Origin: Chloroflexota bacterium
GTDB lineage: Bacteria; Chloroflexota; Anaerolineae; Anaerolineales; UBA11858
Assembly: GCA_030609055.1 (NCBI GenBank)
Contig: JAUWCZ010000010.1
Location: 1-36,155, forward strand
Direction of reading: 5' to 3'
Length of the DNA stretch: 36,155 nucleotides
Made by a program: the position numbers and the translations under genes. Positions 17,321 to 27,147 of this stretch are shown piece after piece. The notes under the pieces were generated by a model, which was not told where the DNA came from, made no database searches, and saw nothing but the letters and a program-made list of their open reading frames with translations. Position 1 is the first letter of the stretch, and each line of letters opens with the position of its first letter.

Positions 17321-18085
17321 TTACTCAGAATATTTCCCAGGTTTAAATGTTCGCACCTGTTTGAAGGGTTTTACCTGGGCGCCGACATTATTTTTAAGAA
17401 TTTGCCCGGAGACATGCATCAAGGTGTCATGATCAAAATGAGGGAGTTTTTGCATACTTGCCAGGCAGGGATAGTGATGGTGAAGTAAACCGGCTTTTTC
17501 TTCGGCTTCATCTGCTGAGAGACCAACCAATCCATCCGCCGCATACCTCGCACATCCGCATACTGCGTCACGGACAACTTCAACCGAGGTAATAGTACGG
17601 GTATCAGGATCAATCTCCAGGGTTAATTCTGGTTGACCAAAATAACGGGCAAACTCGGAGATGAGTGGATTATCATACTCTGCCGTCTCGTGACGGGTGA
17701 CACCGTAGGTAGATTCAGTTAGAGAGCAGAGCGGTTTGGGAGTGGCGCAATCAATGCCAGCTTCTTCTAGCCAGCCATGCAATTGGCGGTCCAAACCGCG
17801 GGGCAGCCAGAGTTCATCGTCAACCGCGACCAGCACTGCCTGGGCATTTGTCATTCTGGCGATGTCTGGCAACAATTCAGCAGCCCCTTTGTGCTCTGCA
17901 AAGGAGAGGATTAGATCTGACGGGGGAAGTTGGTCGGGAAGGAAATCTTCTGGATCATCAATAAAAGGAGGAAAAACTGGGGGGGTTTGCCAGATTTCTA
18001 TTTCCCAATCCTTCGGACCGAATTCCTGGATATTCCGGACGTGCCGTTTCCCATATTCTCCAGAGACGATAGCTAGAATTTTCAT
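17321..18085 (-). CDS. DUF166-family protein
   Basis: MKILAIVSGEYGKRHVRNIQEFGPKDWEIEIWQTPPVFPPFIDDPEDFLP; conserved CGCARYAADGLVG and HHHYPCLASM. Confidence 0.75.
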   Translation of the reverse strand: MKILAIVSGEYGKRHVRNIQEFGPKDWEIEIWQTPPVFPPFIDDPEDFLPDQLPPSDLILSFAEHKGAAELLPDIARMTNAQAVLVAVDDELWLPRGLDRQLHGWLEEAGIDCATPKPLCSLTESTYGVTRHETAEYDNPLISEFARYFGQPELTLEIDPDTRTITSVEVVRDAVCGCARYAADGLVGLSADEAEEKAGLLHHHYPCLASMQKLPHFDHDTLMHVSGQILKNNVGAQVKPFKQVRTFKPGKYSE

Positions 18086-18108
18086 TGAGATGCTCCTTAA
18101 TAACACCA

Positions 18109-18435
18109 CTAATCGTCTAACAATAAATATAACAACATCAATACTTCAGTTTTGGCATGGATGCTGTGAGGAATCCGGGGCGGGATTCGCACCCAGGTTC
18201 CGGTTTGGGCGGTTTTTGTATCCTCTCCGAGGACGAGGTCTGCTTCGCCTTTAATAAAATGTAGCAGTGCCGGGACAGCGGCAGTGTGTTCTGATAGTTC
18301 CTGTCCGGGATGAAATCCAAACAAGATGGTTTTGATAGAACCGTTCTGGTAAATGGTTCTACTGAGGATGCTGTCCGGGGGGAAGGATTCGATAAGGTCC
18401 TCAAGCTTTTCAAAATAGATAGTTTCTGAAGTCAT
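18109..18435 (-). CDS. Cupin-domain protein
   Basis: GFHPGQELSEHTAAVPALLHFIKGEADLVLGE…GTWVRIPPRIPHSIHA. Confidence 0.85.
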   Translation of the reverse strand: MTSETIYFEKLEDLIESFPPDSILSRTIYQNGSIKTILFGFHPGQELSEHTAAVPALLHFIKGEADLVLGEDTKTAQTGTWVRIPPRIPHSIHAKTEVLMLLYLLLDD

Positions 18436-18607
18436 AGCACATCCCTTTAGAAATTGATCCGATTTTTATTATTCCTGACTGAACAATGGAAATTACATCA
18501 AACGGAGGTCAGGAACAACCCAATTGTACCCCAGGAGTTTCCAAAGATTATTCAGACACAATCTCATTTCGTATAACCAACCTGATGACCAGTCAAACCC
18601 TACCTGC

Positions 18608-18636
18608 TTGATTTAATAGGTAGCTTTTTGTACAAT
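18608..18636 (+). promoter_or_regulatory. Sigma-70-type promoter for spoVS
   Basis: TTGATT-17 nt-TACAAT. Confidence 0.6.
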
Positions 18637-18701
18637 GAAAAGTACAAATGAATACTTCAATGTTGTAAGACTGGCAAACGTCTTACCCTAGGGAGCTTGT
18701 C

Positions 18702-18989
18702 ATGGATACCGACAAAGTGGATATCATCAAGGTTGCAGCGACGTCCCGGACCTCAGCCGTAGCGGGGGCAATTGCAGGCATATTTCGTGAGCGTCAATTT
18801 GTGAATGTTCAGGCAATTGGAGCCAGTGCAGTCAACCAGGCTGTTAAGGCGCAGGCACTAGCTCGTGATTACCTCGCTGAGGATGGATATGATGTTGTCA
18901 GCATTCCCGAATTTGTTGATGTTGAAATTGACGGAAACATTCGGACAGCGATCAGGTTCACTGTAGTACCTCGTTTGGTTGAACCCTGA
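18702..18989 (+). CDS. spoVS: Stage V sporulation protein S
   Basis: IIKVAATSRTSAVAGAIAGIFRERQFVNVQAIGASAVNQAVKA highly conserved SpoVS; GGGAG RBS. Confidence 0.95.
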   Translation: MDTDKVDIIKVAATSRTSAVAGAIAGIFRERQFVNVQAIGASAVNQAVKAQALARDYLAEDGYDVVSIPEFVDVEIDGNIRTAIRFTVVPRLVEP

Positions 18990-19273
18990 CTCTCCGCTGA
19001 TGATTAACGCGTTTCAATTCCGATCCTAATACTCGGAAGGAAGGTTGCTTAACGCGGACTGGATCTATTGATTTTCTCTCCCGGATCAAACTAATTCTAA
19101 TCTCGAAAATTTGCCTCCGTTTAACCCGCGTGGTAGAATCAGGATGCAGTCAGAAATCTCTAATCCTTCCCTGCATTGACAGGGTGGGATGTGTTTAAGT
19201 GTGAATTATGAGTTCGTCTGGACAGTTCTGTTTGTGATCTACAGATGAGCGAATAACCAGGACGGTGGTGAAT

Positions 19274-20161
19274 ATGGAGTCCCAAGTAAGTACCTTTACT
19301 ACAAAAAAAGGATTAGCCCAAATGCTGAAGGGGGGCGTGATCATGGATGTAGTCACTGCTGAACATGCAAAGATCGCCGAAGAGGCTGGTGCAGTTGCCG
19401 TGATGGCGTTGGAGCGAGTGCCCGCAGATATCCGGGCTGACGGTGGCGTTGCCCGCATGAGTGACCCAGAGTTGATCACAGAGATTATGAAAAGGGTCTC
19501 AATTCCTGTTATGGCCAAGGTCCGTATCGGGCATTTTGTTGAAGCACAGATCTTGGAATCTTTGGAAGTTGATTATATTGATGAATCTGAGGTGTTAACG
19601 CCGGCAGATGTAGCTCACCATATCAATAAACACGTCTTTAAAACCCCCTTTGTCTGTGGATGCAGGAATTTAGGGGAAGCACTGCGTAGAATAGGTGAAG
19701 GCGCAGCAATGATCCGGACCAAAGGGGAAGCTGGAACAGGAGATGTTGTTGAGGCTGTCCGGCATGCCAGGACAGTATTTAGAGAAATTCAACAGTTGTG
19801 CAATATGCCGGAAGAGGAATTAATGACTTTTGCCAAGAATATAGAGGCACCGTATGAGCTAGTCAAAGAAACTCGCCAGCTTGGCAAGCTTCCAGTTGTA
19901 AACTTTGCTGCAGGCGGTATTGCTACTCCAGCTGACGCAGCTTTGATGATGCAGTTGGGCGTTGATGGTGTGTTTGTTGGATCGGGTATCTTTAAATCCG
20001 GAAACCCAGCCAAACGAGGGGCTGCGATCGTCAAAGCAGTTACCCATTTCGACAATCCTGAAATTCTTGCTGAGGTCAGCCGGAATTTAGGGGAGGCGAT
20101 GGTGGGAAGGAACGTCACCGATCTAGCAGACAACGAACGCCTGGCAGAACGAGGTTGGTAA
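19274..20161 (+). CDS. pdxS: Pyridoxal 5'-phosphate synthase subunit PdxS
   Basis: [51 protein letters not shown]…. Confidence 0.97.
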   Translation: MESQVSTFTTKKGLAQMLKGGVIMDVVTAEHAKIAEEAGAVAVMALERVPADIRADGGVARMSDPELITEIMKRVSIPVMAKVRIGHFVEAQILESLEVDYIDESEVLTPADVAHHINKHVFKTPFVCGCRNLGEALRRIGEGAAMIRTKGEAGTGDVVEAVRHARTVFREIQQLCNMPEEELMTFAKNIEAPYELVKETRQLGKLPVVNFAAGGIATPADAALMMQLGVDGVFVGSGIFKSGNPAKRGAAIVKAVTHFDNPEILAEVSRNLGEAMVGRNVTDLADNERLAERGW

Positions 20162-20194
20162 TCCCTGTCAGGTGGATAACATAAATCCCAGCCT

Positions 20195-20824
20195 ATGAAA
20201 AAAACCCGACAACCTTTTGACCCTGGTCATTTTAAGGTGGGTGTTTTAGCCTTGCAGGGTTCGTTTCGGGAACATCTGGCTGTGCTAAAAAGGATTGGGG
20301 TAGAGGTTGTTGAAATAAGGCTCCCGGAGCAGATTCAGGATCTGGATGGGATCATTATACCTGGTGGGGAATCGACCACAATAGGAAAACTTGCGGTTGA
20401 TTTTGATTTGCTAAATCCTTTACGTGAATTTGGTGGGAAAAAGGCCATCTGGGGTACCTGTGCTGGCGCAATCATGTTATCTAAGGATGCCCATCGTAAT
20501 CAACCCCTGCTTGGGTTAATGGATATCACCGTTGACAGGAACGCATTCGGAAGACAGATTGCAAGTTTTGAAACCGAGCTGGATATTCCCGCGCTGGATA
20601 TCATTTCATCAGCTCCATCATCCTTTCCTGGAATTTTTATTCGGGCACCATTGATCACCGCGGTAGAAGGTGAGGCAGAAATCCTGGCGAACTTGCCGGA
20701 TGGTCGGATTGTCGCAGCCAGACAGGGGCATTTGTTGGCGACTGCCTTCCATCCTGAATTAACGGATGACGATCGGGTTCACAGGTATTTTTTACATCTT
20801 ATTCAAGAAAAGCGAGCAAGCTGA
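20195..20824 (+). CDS. pdxT: Pyridoxal 5'-phosphate synthase glutaminase subunit PdxT
   Basis: VGVLALQGSFREHLAVL…IIPGGESTTIGKL…GTCAGAIML. Confidence 0.96.
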   Translation: MKKTRQPFDPGHFKVGVLALQGSFREHLAVLKRIGVEVVEIRLPEQIQDLDGIIIPGGESTTIGKLAVDFDLLNPLREFGGKKAIWGTCAGAIMLSKDAHRNQPLLGLMDITVDRNAFGRQIASFETELDIPALDIISSAPSSFPGIFIRAPLITAVEGEAEILANLPDGRIVAARQGHLLATAFHPELTDDDRVHRYFLHLIQEKRAS

Positions 20825-20836
20825 GAGCTAGACATT

Positions 20837-21775
20837 ATGGCACGAAAAATTGTGTGGAAGGATTTACTACCCTTACCGCGCTACCAGAGACAACAGCAAT
20901 ATCTGGATAATACCTTGAGTTTGGTCTTCAATCCGGGATTATTCTCAAGTGCCCTGCTGTCTCTCACAGCTCCATCCAGCGGTTATTGTACTGCAGTACA
21001 ATCACTTGATGGCGATCCTTATCCCTATCTAATTAGCCAGATCTATCATTCCCCAGCCAGTTTATCAGCCCGGGTAAGTTTCCTGGCGCCGATAGAAATG
21101 AGTTCCCACACCGGGTTTGTGAGGCTACTTACTCATCTCGCTGCTCGGGCAGGAGAAAGAGGTGCTGTGCAGGTTCTAGCAGAAGTTACCCGGGACACTC
21201 CTGAGGAAGACGCTCTCTACCAGGCTGGTTTTCGAACCTATGCCGAACAACAAATCTGGAAACTTCCCTCACATATTTCATCCAGTACTGCGAGTAAGAA
21301 TTGGATCCCATTTTCAAGAGCGGATCAGAATCAAGTAGCAGAAATTTACCAAAGGATTATCCCCGGTACAGTCCAGAGGGTGGAACCACCCCCCACTTTA
21401 TCGATGGCAGAAGGTTTGATATGCTGGCAGGAGGGAAAAGCAGCGGGTTTTGCAGAAACCAGGTTTGGTCCCAAAGGAATCCTGGTGGATTTCATACTAG
21501 CGCCAGAAATATCAGATCTGGATGAATATCTGGCTGGGTTATTTTTCTATTTGCCTTACAGGAATACCAGGGACATATTTGTCAGGGTTCGTTCTTACCA
21601 GGAAAGGATCGCAGCTGCCCTGGAAAGAAGTGGTGCTGAGCCTGGACCTAAGCAAAACGCAGTGGTGAAAAGATTGGCTGTCCACTATAATGCCAAGCAA
21701 ACCTTCACTTACCAAACTTTTGAGAAACAACCGGATATCACCACGCCGATATCCAATACAAAGATTAAGAACTAA
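20837..21775 (+). CDS. GNAT-acetyltransferase-like hypothetical protein
   Basis: GNAT-like layout (…RAGERGAVQVLAEVTRDTPEEDALYQAGFRTYAEQQIWKLP); tightly packed between pdxT and the R3H ATPase. Confidence 0.55.
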   Translation: MARKIVWKDLLPLPRYQRQQQYLDNTLSLVFNPGLFSSALLSLTAPSSGYCTAVQSLDGDPYPYLISQIYHSPASLSARVSFLAPIEMSSHTGFVRLLTHLAARAGERGAVQVLAEVTRDTPEEDALYQAGFRTYAEQQIWKLPSHISSSTASKNWIPFSRADQNQVAEIYQRIIPGTVQRVEPPPTLSMAEGLICWQEGKAAGFAETRFGPKGILVDFILAPEISDLDEYLAGLFFYLPYRNTRDIFVRVRSYQERIAAALERSGAEPGPKQNAVVKRLAVHYNAKQTFTYQTFEKQPDITTPISNTKIKN

Positions 21776-21777
21776 AT

Positions 21778-23340
21778 ATGTCAAACCACCGCATAACTGA
21801 TAATTTAGACTCCCTGTTTGAAGTCCTTCCCCCTGATATCAGCAGTTCGATTACGGAAATAGGAAAAAATGCTGACCTGATTGAAATCATTCTCGATCTC
21901 GGGCGAATTCCAGCTGCGCGTTTTGCAGGAGAAGAATTTTACCTGACCAGCGAAGAGGTTACCCGGATTGAGATTGATTATGTTGTGCAGCGCATCGGTG
22001 AATTTGATGGTGATAACCGGGCTGGCCTAGCGCGTACCCTGCACCGGATTGCAGCGATCAGGAACCGAATGGGTGACATTGTTGGATTAACCTGCCGGGT
22101 CGGACGAGCAGTTTACGGGACGACGGAAATAGTAAAAGACCTGATTGAAAGTGGAAAAAGTCTCCTGATCCTAGGACGACCGGGAATTGGAAAAACAACC
22201 ATGCTGCGAGAGGCAGCCAGGATTCTGGCTGAGAATAAACGAGTGATTATCGTGGACACCTCCAACGAAATTGCGGGGGATGGGGATGTTCCCCATCCTG
22301 CAATTGGAAAAGCCCGCAGGATGCAAGTTGCCCAGCCCTCCCATCAGCACGAAGTGATGATAGAGGCAGTGGAAAACCACAATCCGGAAGTAATCGTCAT
22401 CGATGAAATAGGGAGAGAATTGGAAGCGCTGGCAGCCCGCACTATCGCGGAACGGGGAGTGCAGCTGATCGGGACTGCTCATGGTAATACTCTCCAGAAC
22501 CTGTTAATCAACCCAACCCTGGCAGATCTTGTGGGTGGAATTGAGTCGGTCACCCTGTCTGATGAGGAAGCCAAGCGGAGAGGGACACAAAAAACTGTCC
22601 TGGAACGCCGGTCAAATCCCACTTTCCATGTTCTGATAGAAATCCAAACCAGAGATAGTCTGGCTATTCATCAGGATGTCGCAACCGCAGTAGATTCATT
22701 GCTGCGGGGCGAATTGCTGGTTCCTGAAATAAGGTCACGGGCAGAAGATGGAGAGATTAAGATCATAAAGACGCCCACCCGACCGGTTTTACAAAGTATA
22801 GGAGTGGATTCAATCCCTGTGGGAGATTATAAGGGGGGTGAAACTCATTGGAAGCGAGAACGAGGAGAACTGGAAACACTACATATCTTTACCTATGGTG
22901 TAGCCCGAGACCGCATGCTGAAAGCAGCCAAAATACTTAATGTTCCAATCGCGATTGAAAGAAATGTCAGGGACGCCCGGATAGCTGTTACATTGAAGCA
23001 TCACTACCGGGATAATCCCAAAGCGATTATGGAAGCCGAAGAGTTGGGTTTGCCTATCTTTGTCCTCCGGTCCAATACAACCAAAAGAATGGAACATCTA
23101 TTAAAGGATGTCTTTAACCTCAAGAACGGATCTCTTTCCAAGAGTGAGGAACAAGCTTTGCAGCAAACCCAGGGTGCCATCCAAGCAGTACTCACTGGAG
23201 AACGGTGGGTTGAACTGCCGCCGGCTTCATCGTATATTAGGCGTCTCCAGCACCAAATGGTAAATCAAGCAAACCTGGTTTCTCATTCCTGTGGAAAAGA
23301 TCCCAACCGAAGAGTGAGGATCTTCCGCGAAGACACTTAA
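21778..23340 (+). CDS. AAA/SpoIIIAA-like ATPase with C-terminal R3H domain (Ycf45-like)
   Basis: LILGRPGIGKTTMLRE Walker A, VIVIDEIGRELEALAA Walker B, C-terminal RRLQHQMVNQANLVSHSCGKDPNRRVRIF. Confidence 0.9.
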   Translation: MSNHRITDNLDSLFEVLPPDISSSITEIGKNADLIEIILDLGRIPAARFAGEEFYLTSEEVTRIEIDYVVQRIGEFDGDNRAGLARTLHRIAAIRNRMGDIVGLTCRVGRAVYGTTEIVKDLIESGKSLLILGRPGIGKTTMLREAARILAENKRVIIVDTSNEIAGDGDVPHPAIGKARRMQVAQPSHQHEVMIEAVENHNPEVIVIDEIGRELEALAARTIAERGVQLIGTAHGNTLQNLLINPTLADLVGGIESVTLSDEEAKRRGTQKTVLERRSNPTFHVLIEIQTRDSLAIHQDVATAVDSLLRGELLVPEIRSRAEDGEIKIIKTPTRPVLQSIGVDSIPVGDYKGGETHWKRERGELETLHIFTYGVARDRMLKAAKILNVPIAIERNVRDARIAVTLKHHYRDNPKAIMEAEELGLPIFVLRSNTTKRMEHLLKDVFNLKNGSLSKSEEQALQQTQGAIQAVLTGERWVELPPASSYIRRLQHQMVNQANLVSHSCGKDPNRRVRIFREDT

Positions 23341-23413
23341 TCCGTGTCAGATAGGTCAGGCTTGGATTTTAGCCAAGGCTGTTCAAAAAACAAGATAGGA
23401 TTTTCAAGTGCCT

Positions 23414-24055
23414 ATGCCGGTAAAACAGGGCAAGTTTATCACATTTGAGGGACCTGATGGCAGCGGGAAAACTGCCCAGCTGGATATCTTAGCTGATGAG
23501 TTAATCCAGGACGGGTACCCTATACTGAAAACCAGGGAACCTGGTGGGACAGCCATCGGAGATCAGATTCGGGCAACCTTGCTTGACCTGAAGAATACAG
23601 CCATGGTTGATCGCACAGAAGCTTTGCTGTACCAGGCTGCCCGCTCCCAACTGGTAGAAGAAATCATTCGACCACACCTAGCAAAAGGTGGGATCGTGTT
23701 ATGCGATCGTTATGCAGATTCTACTCTGGCATACCAGGGCTACGGTCACCGGAACACCATGGAATCGCTACAAGGAATTATTCACTATGCAACCGGAGGA
23801 TTAATTCCGGATTTGACGATCCTGTTAGATCTGGATCCGGAAGTAGGGTTACAACGCCGGCTGGATGCAGGAGGAGTTAATAGATTGGATTCCTACGACA
23901 TACACTTTCACCAGCGGGTAAGAGCGGGGTATCTGGATCTGGTCCAGGAAAACCCTGAACGCTGGGTAATCGTGGATGCTGGCCGGCCTATTAACCAGGT
24001 ACAAAAAGAACTCAGGGAAATACTCTTGCAGTGGTTGACATCTTGGGGGTATTGA
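23414..24055 (+). CDS. tmk: Thymidylate kinase
   Basis: GKFITFEGPDGSGKTAQ…TREPGGTAIGDQIR…DRYADSTLAYQGYG. Confidence 0.95.
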   Translation: MPVKQGKFITFEGPDGSGKTAQLDILADELIQDGYPILKTREPGGTAIGDQIRATLLDLKNTAMVDRTEALLYQAARSQLVEEIIRPHLAKGGIVLCDRYADSTLAYQGYGHRNTMESLQGIIHYATGGLIPDLTILLDLDPEVGLQRRLDAGGVNRLDSYDIHFHQRVRAGYLDLVQENPERWVIVDAGRPINQVQKELREILLQWLTSWGY

Positions 24056-24109
24056 GCGGTTTTGTTGAATTGGTTGAGGGAAAGAAAAATCCTGTGAGCA
24101 GGAAAAGAT

Positions 24110-24502
24110 TTAGAGATCAAGGCTGGGATCGAGCCCACTCCCTTCGGATCCCAGATCGGGAAGATCTTTTTCGATTTCCTCTGGTGGCTGACCTTTTTCC
24201 AGGCGGTCGACAACTTCATCAAATTCAGGTCCCATATCCTCTCCAAGTTCTCGGCTCATCCGGCGCATCATCTTTCCCAGCGCCTGGGGATCATCTTCTA
24301 GACCAGCTAATTGTTCTGGATCGGACAGCGATTCGAATCGGTCTTCCTCCGACCGGGCAACCCGGACTGGTTTAATTATTCGTTTGATTTTTGAGCTCTT
24401 GCACTTAGGGCAGCTTAATGGCCGGATTCCATAATCCTGGTAAGTCTGGAATATTTCGAATTTGTGATTACAATCAGTGCACTGGTATTCGTAATTTGGC
24501 AT
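24110..24502 (-). CDS. FmdB-family zinc-ribbon protein
   Basis: MPNYEYQCTDCNHKFEIFQTYQDYGIRPLSCPKCKSSKIKRII. Confidence 0.9.
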   Translation of the reverse strand: MPNYEYQCTDCNHKFEIFQTYQDYGIRPLSCPKCKSSKIKRIIKPVRVARSEEDRFESLSDPEQLAGLEDDPQALGKMMRRMSRELGEDMGPEFDEVVDRLEKGQPPEEIEKDLPDLGSEGSGLDPSLDL

Positions 24503-24567
24503 ACCTTCAGACTCCAAAGGTTTGTACAATCATGCGATCCAATTATAATGGATAAGGATATTATGTT

Positions 24568-25200
24568 ATGAATAATAACTCACCAGTAACTCCGTTTAAT
24601 CTGATTTCACCAAATCCTTTGTTAATTGTCATATCCGGTCCTTCCGGTGTTGGTAAGGATTCCGTGTTGGAGGAGATGAAAATCCGCGGTCTTCCTTTTC
24701 ATTTTGTGATTACAGCCACCACCCGTAAACCTCGTCCCGAGGAGGTGAATGGCGCGGATTATTTTTTCCTGTCCCAAGATGAATTCGCCAGAATGATTGA
24801 TGAAGGAGAACTCCTGGAGTATGCTGTTGTGTATCAGGATTATAAAGGCATCCCTAAATCCCAGGTAAGGGAAGCTCTGGCAAGTGGAAAAAATGTCATC
24901 ATGCGTATCGATGTTCAGGGAGCGGAAACAGTCCGGAAATTGGCTAAAGACGCGCTGTTGATTTTTTTATTACCTCAGGACGAAGAGGAATTGATCAACA
25001 GATTGAAAAAGAGAAACACTGAAACCAAAGAAAGTTTAAAATTGAGAATTGCTACCACCCGCCAGGAGTTCAAGAAGATAGATCTTTTTGATTATATTGT
25101 CGTCAACAAGGATGACCGGTTGAGCGAGACCGTTGATATGATTGAGGCTATTATCAAAGCGGAACAACACCGTGTTCACCAGCGAGAAGTAGATTTATGA
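24568..25200 (+). CDS. gmk: Guanylate kinase
   Basis: LLIVISGPSGVGKDSVLEEM…TTRKPRPEEVNGADYFFLS. Confidence 0.95.
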   Translation: MNNNSPVTPFNLISPNPLLIVISGPSGVGKDSVLEEMKIRGLPFHFVITATTRKPRPEEVNGADYFFLSQDEFARMIDEGELLEYAVVYQDYKGIPKSQVREALASGKNVIMRIDVQGAETVRKLAKDALLIFLLPQDEEELINRLKKRNTETKESLKLRIATTRQEFKKIDLFDYIVVNKDDRLSETVDMIEAIIKAEQHRVHQREVDL

Positions 25201-26228
25201 CCCATGTTTCATACTCCGTCTCTAACGAAAAGAATGGTCCGGTTCAACAGTTAATTCCTAAAATTCTCTCGGATTTCTCACGGGATTATAACCTGGATTT
25301 ATCTCAAGATCCAATTGCTATGGATCGCATACGGGAAGCAGTGGAAAAAGCCCGGCTGGAACTGGATACTGCCTACCAGACTGAGATAAACCTTCCTTAT
25401 ATTAGTGCCAATGCTTCTGGTCCTATTCATTTGATTCGGGTGGTGACCCGGGAGGATATGAACCAGCAAACCTTGGAATCGGAAGGATCAGGAGAGGGGC
25501 ATGTTAAGGCTCAACTACCCTTCCGAATTAAGTTGCCAGACCGGAAACCATTAGTTACTTACTCACTGATGGGCATTACTATAGCATTCTATTTACTGCA
25601 GCTTCTTACCCAACTATTAATGGGATTTGATCTTCCCGCCGCTTTTGGATTAAAAATTAATGAATCAATCGTAGCAGGTCAAGTATGGCGGCTGATTACG
25701 CCAATGTTTCTGCATGGGTCGATACTCCATCTTGGGTTTAATATGTATGCCCTCTTTATCCTGGGAAGGAGAGTAGAGCGCTTTTTTGGATCTTTTCGTT
25801 ACTTGGGATTGTATGTGATTGCAGGTATTACCGGGAATGTGTTCTCTTTCTTCTTTACTCCATCGCCCTCATTGGGATCATCCACAGCGATTTTTGGTAT
25901 CTTAGGAGCAGAGGCCGTCTTTATCTACCAGCACAGATACCTTTTTGGGGATCAGTCTAAGGTCGCTCTGCGACAAATTATCCAGGTTGCAGTGATCAAT
26001 CTCCTGATAGGATTGTCTCCGAGTATCGATAACTGGGGGCATATTGGCGGCCTGATCGGAGGTAGTGCTTTTTCCTGGTTCGCAGGCCCCCAATTTTTGG
26101 TTCAGGGATCACCACCGCTGCTGTACTTAGAGGATGAGCGGAAGGAAAGAACAACTGGTATCATCTTTGTCCTGCAGATGATTGTACTGATTGGGCTGGT
26201 GGTCTTGATCATCCAGACTAGATTATGA
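25197..26228 (+). CDS. Rhomboid-family intramembrane serine protease with N-terminal DnaK-like (Hsp70 NBD) fragment
   Basis: N-terminus [46 protein letters not shown] matches the DnaK subdomain IIB consensus; rhomboid motifs [33 protein letters not shown]. Confidence 0.9.
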   Translation: [343 protein letters not shown]

Positions 26229-26317
26229 TGATTTTTATGAGATAATTATCCCCCTGAGTAATCAGTTCATCATGAAAATCAAAATCTAGATCCTGCGGTA
26301 AACCCCGAATGGGGTTA

Positions 26318-26346
26318 TTGACTGGGTTATTGCCATCTGGTAAAAT
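26318..26346 (+). promoter_or_regulatory. Sigma-70-type promoter for rplI
   Basis: TTGACT-17 nt-TAAAAT. Confidence 0.65.
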
Positions 26347-26419
26347 TTTCCGCGTCTTGTGCGTTGTACCCTTCGCACTGGGCAAACTCTATTAAAATTT
26401 TTAGAAAGGGCTAGATACT

Positions 26420-27064
26420 ATGAAAGTACTGTTGTTAGAAGATGTGTATAAATTGGGCCGTGCCGGAGATATAAAGAAAGTGGCTCCCGGATATGCCCGG
26501 AATTTCCTTATGCCCCAGGGATTGGCTGTCTTGGCGACCCCGGGTGCGTATAAACAGGCACCGCGCATACAGAAAGAGGGTGAAATTAAGCGGGCTAAGG
26601 TTAATCAGGAGCTAGGTGGAGTTGCAGAACAACTGGAAGGAAAACGATTCACTTTTGCCGCCAAGGCCAGTGAGACCCGCCGTTTGTATGGTTCCATAAA
26701 TATGCAGATGATCGCTGAAGCAGTCAGTGAGGCAATCGGTGTGACCGTCGAAGCAAAACAGATCGAATCCCAGCCTTTACGCATGATTGGGAAACACGAT
26801 GTTGCCGTTCGCCTGACAGTGGATCTGATCCCCGAAATTGAAATAATTGTTCACCGGGAAGGTGAAACACCCGAATCCGCATTAGAAGAAGAACAGGAAG
26901 CAATCATGGCGGAGGAAGCCCTGGCTCAAATCCTGGATGAGGATGGTGAACAGGATGCAGGAACTGAAGACTCCGCTGATGAAAGTGAACAGGTCGCAGA
27001 AGATAATCAGGCTGATGAGAGTGCTGAAGAGGAAGTAGAAACTGAGGCAGACGAGGCAGAGTAA
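26420..27064 (+). CDS. rplI: 50S ribosomal protein L9 with acidic C-terminal extension
   Basis: [36 protein letters not shown] signature; GAAAGGG RBS. Confidence 0.95.
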   Translation: MKVLLLEDVYKLGRAGDIKKVAPGYARNFLMPQGLAVLATPGAYKQAPRIQKEGEIKRAKVNQELGGVAEQLEGKRFTFAAKASETRRLYGSINMQMIAEAVSEAIGVTVEAKQIESQPLRMIGKHDVAVRLTVDLIPEIEIIVHREGETPESALEEEQEAIMAEEALAQILDEDGEQDAGTEDSADESEQVAEDNQADESAEEEVETEADEAE

Positions 27065-27095
27065 GAGTCCTTCAGCTTGTTGATAATTATGATAA

Positions 27096-27140
27096 ACCGG
27101 TCTGGGATCAGCCAAACAGCTGGCCAGACCGGTCTTTGTA
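27096..27140 (+). terminator. Terminator/attenuator-like hairpin directly upstream of the RodZ-like gene
   Basis: ACCGGTCTGG (27096-27105) pairs with CCAGACCGGT (27124-27133), then CTTTGTATT. Confidence 0.65.
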
Positions 27141-27147
27141 TTGACTT

